From NCBI GenBank assembly GCA_002779205.1, contig PEXF01000155.1:1-8501 (forward strand): a DNA stretch of 8,501 nucleotides. Direction: 5' to 3'. This document shows positions 5,986 through 8,501 of this stretch, in pieces. This DNA is from Candidatus Hydromicrobium americanum (GTDB lineage: Bacteria > Actinomycetota > Humimicrobiia > Humimicrobiales > Humimicrobiaceae). The position numbers and the translations under genes were made by a program. The notes below the pieces were generated by a model, which worked only from the letters and a program-made list of their open reading frames with translations, was not told where the DNA came from and made no database searches. Every line of letters begins with the position of its first letter. The first letter of the stretch is position 1.

Positions 5986-7371
5986 CTAATTTTCTGTGCC
6001 TCCTACAGTAATTTTACTTACCTTTATGGTTGGCTGGCCTACCTCATTTGAAATTGATTGGCCGCTTTTTCCGCAAAAGCCAGGGGCAAAATCTAAATCG
6101 CTTGCCACCACCTCAATCTTTTTTAGTATATCCGGACCATTCCCAATAAGAGTTGCATCACTTATGGGAAAACTGATTTTACCATTCTCTATAAGGTAAC
6201 CTTCACTTATTCCAAATACAAAATCTCCTGTTGCCGGATCAACCGCACCACCAGCAAATTCCCTGGCATATATGCCTTTATTTATAGATTTTATAATTGA
6301 CCCACTGTCTTCATCTCTACTTTCTATATAGGTATTACTCATTCTTGGAACAGGAACATGTCTGAAAGACTGCCTCCTGCCATTACCGGTTTGTTTTGCT
6401 CCCAGTTTTTTTGATGTTCGTAGGTCATAAATATAACTCTGCAGAATTCCATCTTTTATCAGCACTGTCTTTGAAGAAGGGCAACCTTCATCATCAAATT
6501 TATATGAACCCCAATGGTATTCAAGCGTGGAATCATCAACCGCAGTTACTACATCACTTGCAATCTTTTTTCCTATTTTATCCTTGAATACTGAAGCATC
6601 TTTCAGTATGGCATCAGCCTCCAGACCATGACCACAAGCCTCATGAAAAATAACCCCGCCAAATGCTGGTCCTAGCACCACCGGAAGTTCACCTACAGGC
6701 GCATTTACGGCACCAAGCATGTTAACTGCAATTTTAGAAGCTTCCCGTGCCAGGCTTTTAGGATTTTTAAAATCAAATGCTTCATAGCCGCTTGTTCTTG
6801 CCAGTGATTTATAACCTGTCCTTACATCCTTTCTTTTTCTGGCTACCACATTTACTGCCAGAAAAGTTTTTACCATTTTTTCAAATGAAAAAGCACCATA
6901 AGAATTTGCAATATATATTTCCTCCTCGGCATCAGAAAGAGTCGATGTAACCTGGATGATGGTGGAGCTGAAATCTCTTGAACTTTTGTCAACCGCCTCA
7001 AGGGTATTTTTCTTACTTCCGGGATGAACCTTACCAGGGAATTTTTTTATATTTGTATTATAGGAGCTTTTAGTTTCAGTAAGATTTAAAACCTTAAGGG
7101 AGCTACTTCCATTTATTGCGGAGCCTAAAACTTTTGCTGCATTCAGTAATTTATTCTTCTCAAGTGAATCTACATAGGCATAAAAAGTACTGTCACCGAC
7201 CCACAATCTCAATCCACAGCCTAATTCATAACCACTACTTGAGTTCTCAATTTTACTATCTTCCAATCGTAAATTATTGAAAACTCTTCTTTGTGCAAAA
7301 ATTTCTGAAAAATCAGCACCATTTCTAAGTAAGGTATTTAAAATCTCTTTGGTAAGTCTATCTTCAATCAA
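5986..7371 (-). CDS. tldD: TldD metalloprotease, catalytic subunit
   Basis: The catalytic zinc peptidase of the TldD-TldE complex, acting on unfolded or modified peptides in the cytoplasm. The 461 residues are normal for the family. The HExxxH metal motif is H243-E244-A-C-G-H248 in GGVIFHEACGHGLEAD. C433, in FAPGFCGKSGQ (428-438), sits where the family has its third zinc-binding cysteine. Other landmarks are GDSTFYAY (59-66), QTGNGRRQSFRHVPVPRMSNTY (327-348), GGAVDPATGDFVFGISEGYLIENG (374-397) and GQPTIKVSKITVGG (445-458). All expected active-site residues are present, so it looks functional. The start is TTG (7369-7371), matching the family N-terminus, with only GGA 5 nt upstream and AGGA 12 nt upstream. 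It lies 18 nt behind the YtxH-like gene and 1 nt before pmbA. Confidence 0.96.
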   Translation of the reverse strand: MIEDRLTKEILNTLLRNGADFSEIFAQRRVFNNLRLEDSKIENSSSGYELGCGLRLWVGDSTFYAYVDSLEKNKLLNAAKVLGSAINGSSSLKVLNLTETKSSYNTNIKKFPGKVHPGSKKNTLEAVDKSSRDFSSTIIQVTSTLSDAEEEIYIANSYGAFSFEKMVKTFLAVNVVARKRKDVRTGYKSLARTSGYEAFDFKNPKSLAREASKIAVNMLGAVNAPVGELPVVLGPAFGGVIFHEACGHGLEADAILKDASVFKDKIGKKIASDVVTAVDDSTLEYHWGSYKFDDEGCPSSKTVLIKDGILQSYIYDLRTSKKLGAKQTGNGRRQSFRHVPVPRMSNTYIESRDEDSGSIIKSINKGIYAREFAGGAVDPATGDFVFGISEGYLIENGKISFPISDATLIGNGPDILKKIEVVASDLDFAPGFCGKSGQSISNEVGQPTIKVSKITVGGTEN

Positions 7372-7389
7372 TATAATCCAGTTTCCTAT

Positions 7390-7797
7390 CTAGGACAGGT
7401 CTTCTTCAACTTTTTTTGCAGTATCTTTTCCCTTTTCAATCACTTTTTTTATTTTCTTCCTGGCTTTTCCGGCTTTAGAACCTAAAACCCTGGAAAATCC
7501 TGAGATTTTTCCCTTGCCTTTTTCGATAAATTCTTCACTTCTGCTTTTTATCTCCGCCAGCTTGCTTTTACCACTATCTACATATTCCTTAGTTCTTCCA
7601 ACGAATATATCAAAACCTGCTTTACTCTTTTCGATTAGCTCTTCACTCTTTTCTTTTATTTCTTTTCTTGTTTCTTTCCCTGACTTAGGAGCAAATAAAA
7701 TTCCAATTACAAAACCTACGGATAGACCAACAAGTAATGATGTCATTATACCCAAAAAGCTACTTTTTCCATCAGTTTTCTCTTTTTCTACATTCAT
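7390..7797 (-). CDS. YtxH-like membrane-anchored protein
   Basis: A 135-residue protein with a short polar N-terminus, one hydrophobic segment (about residues 14-35) and the YtxH signature GILFAPKSGKETRKEIKEK (32-50). A long Lys/Glu-rich tail, probably helical or coiled-coil, follows to the C-terminus. YtxH proteins are widespread, often stress-related in Bacillus, and without a defined biochemical role. The tail has an internal repeat: SEELIEKSK (51-59) recurs as SEEFIEKGK (87-95), 36 residues later. The gene overlaps the upstream DUF948 gene by 4 nt (ATGA), with a perfect AGGAGG 7 nt upstream, so the start is secure. It precedes tldD by 18 nt. Confidence 0.85.
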   Translation of the reverse strand: MNVEKEKTDGKSSFLGIMTSLLVGLSVGFVIGILFAPKSGKETRKEIKEKSEELIEKSKAGFDIFVGRTKEYVDSGKSKLAEIKSRSEEFIEKGKGKISGFSRVLGSKAGKARKKIKKVIEKGKDTAKKVEEDLS

Positions 7798-8171
7798 TTT
7801 TCATCCTCCTTTTTTTTACCTTCAGCACCAGCTTTTGAAAGACCGCTGATTAGTCCCGCTGAAGCACTTATTATTTTAATTATAGGACTGGTTACCAGAA
7901 TCCGGGTAAGCCTTATAACTTTTTCAAGCTGCTCTACTATTGAACTAATACTCTGGGTAAGATCCGCAATTGAGCTGACCTCTGTATTAAGGTTAGTTAT
8001 GGTGTTATTTAGTTTCTCGACGATGGGGACCAGGCTTTCATTTAGCTTTCCCGCCATATATTTAATTTTATTTATTAATTTAAATAACGGTATGGCAATG
8101 ATTATTGCTACTATTGCAAAAGCGGAAATCAAAATTATTGCAACCAGACCTGCTATTTCTAATGATGTCAT
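7794..8171 (-). CDS. DUF948 family membrane protein
   Basis: A 125-residue protein with one strong N-terminal membrane helix (about residues 6-30), then a predicted helical region rich in Leu/Ile heptads (about 42-90: LNESLVPIVEKLNNTITNLN and following). The C-terminal SPIIKIISASAGLISGLSK (95-113) is characteristic of the DUF948 family, and the tail is charged. Function is unknown; family members often neighbour YtxH genes, as here. The ATG (8169-8171) has AGAGG 5 nt upstream. This site lies in an imperfect inverted repeat (TTAACC at 8173-8178, GGTTTAA at 8184-8190). It is the first gene of the likely DUF948-ytxH-tldD-pmbA operon, with a good promoter just upstream. Confidence 0.85.
   Translation of the reverse strand: MTSLEIAGLVAIILISAFAIVAIIIAIPLFKLINKIKYMAGKLNESLVPIVEKLNNTITNLNTEVSSIADLTQSISSIVEQLEKVIRLTRILVTSPIIKIISASAGLISGLSKAGAEGKKKEDEK
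7805..7810 (-). promoter_or_regulatory. Internal ribosome binding site for the YtxH-like gene
   Basis: A perfect AGGAGG on the minus strand inside the last codons of the DUF948 gene (encoding Lys-Glu-Glu-Asp), 7 nt from the ATG at 7797. It follows a run of eight A residues. It fixes the start and argues for independent as well as coupled initiation. Confidence 0.8.
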
Positions 8172-8209
8172 ATTAACCTCTTGGGTTTAATATAAAATAA
8201 TCAAATAAC

Positions 8210-8238
8210 ATTATATATATTTTATTTCTTTTATTCAA
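8210..8238 (-). promoter_or_regulatory. Candidate sigma-A promoter for the DUF948-ytxH-tldD-pmbA operon
   Basis: On the minus strand TTGAAT (8238-8233) and a perfect TATAAT (8215-8210) are 17 nt apart. The predicted transcript starts near 8203, about 32 nt before the DUF948 ATG. Its -35 shares bases with the opposing promoter at 8234-8262. Confidence 0.5.
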
Positions 8239-8262
8239 AAAATAATAAATTTAATTTATAAT
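8234..8262 (+). promoter_or_regulatory. Candidate sigma-A promoter for the lipoprotein gene
   Basis: TTCAAA (8234-8239, four of six consensus bases) and a perfect TATAAT (8257-8262) are 17 nt apart. The predicted leader is about 54 nt before the ATG at 8323. It is back to back with the minus-strand promoter, and the two -35 boxes overlap almost completely. Confidence 0.45.
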
Positions 8263-8322
8263 AAGCTTTCAATAAATTTGCAGTTAAAACTTAATAAAAG
8301 AAAAAAGTGAGGAAAAAGCAAT

Positions 8323-8501
8323 ATGAAATCTAAAATGCCAGCTATTAATTGGCCAGTAATAATCATAACATCATTATTTTTAATTTTAACTTTTATATCC
8401 TGCTCGCCCCGTATAACTGATAAGATAGATGTCACAGAAGAAGAATCGGAAGGTATTTCAGAAGAAGAAGTTGAAGAACTGGAAGAAGAAGCGGTTGAAG
8501 T
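8323..8501 (+). CDS. Predicted lipoprotein, N-terminal 59 residues (3' end outside window)
   Basis: The visible part is an export signal followed by an acidic linker. It starts MKSKMPAINWP with two lysines, then a hydrophobic core VIIITSLFLILTF (12-24) and a lipobox-like FISC, placing the lipidated cysteine at C27. The sequence after it is SPRITDKID and then a strongly glutamate-rich stretch from residue 39 onward. The -3 residue of the lipobox is Phe rather than the usual Leu, so lipidation is probable rather than certain. GAGG lies 10 nt before the ATG. The mature domain is outside the window, so no function can be given; a solute-binding or envelope protein anchored by an acidic tether are possibilities. 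It is divergent from the DUF948 operon. Confidence 0.75.
   Translation, partial: MKSKMPAINWPVIIITSLFLILTFISCSPRITDKIDVTEEESEGISEEEVEELEEEAVE

Noticed and set aside
7796..7818. Slippery A-run (A AAA AAG) near the end of the DUF948 gene, as programmed frameshifting into the YtxH gene
   Set aside because: The -1 frame meets TGA at 7801-7803, before the ytxH ATG, so no fusion can form. An ordinary AGGAGG-driven start explains the junction.

Overview
The window is AT-rich bacterial DNA. It is tightly packed, has Shine-Dalgarno sites, and carries a bacterial-type undecaprenyl-diphosphate phosphatase and a single thioredoxin. I cannot place the phylum from sequence alone. The isoleucyl-tRNA synthetase is of the kind with a GPPTANG...GWDTHGLPVE core, and the combination of low G+C, frequent TTG/GTG starts and DUF948/YtxH membrane genes fits a low-G+C, Gram-positive-like or deep-branching anaerobic lineage. 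That placement is inference.

Layout. (1) Positions 1-1618, minus strand, read right to left: thioredoxin (trxA), a DUF72 (YecE-like) protein 5 nt behind it, then the first 137 codons of isoleucyl-tRNA synthetase (ileS), which runs off the left edge. (2) Positions 1619-1967: a 349-nt, very AT-rich divergent control region with candidate promoters facing both ways. (3) Positions 1968-2177, plus strand: an unrecognised 69-residue protein with two CxxC pairs, an excellent ribosome binding site and its own promoter. (4) Positions 2199-3902, minus: undecaprenyl-diphosphate phosphatase (uppP) followed by a short-form glucose-1-phosphate nucleotidyltransferase (RmlA-like), probably one envelope-polysaccharide transcript. 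(5) Positions 3989-4498, plus: a small integral membrane protein of the COG2426 / 'small multi-drug export' family, divergent from uppP. (6) Positions 4584-8171, minus: a compact four-gene cluster, DUF948 membrane protein, YtxH-like membrane protein, TldD metalloprotease and its partner PmbA/TldE, with junctions of -4, 18 and 1 nt. (7) Positions 8323-8501, plus: the start of a predicted lipoprotein with a glutamate-rich linker, running off the right edge and sharing back-to-back promoters with the DUF948 operon.

How they fit together. uppP and the nucleotidyltransferase both serve lipid-carrier-dependent surface glycan synthesis. The TldD/PmbA pair is the known heteromeric peptidase that processes small or modified peptides. 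No recognisable precursor peptide lies beside it, and its coupling here to two membrane-anchored accessory proteins is the most interesting context in the window. I see no CRISPR array, tRNA/rRNA gene, insertion sequence, phage gene or convincing intrinsic terminator. Most of the region looks like ordinary chromosomal housekeeping DNA rather than an accessory island.
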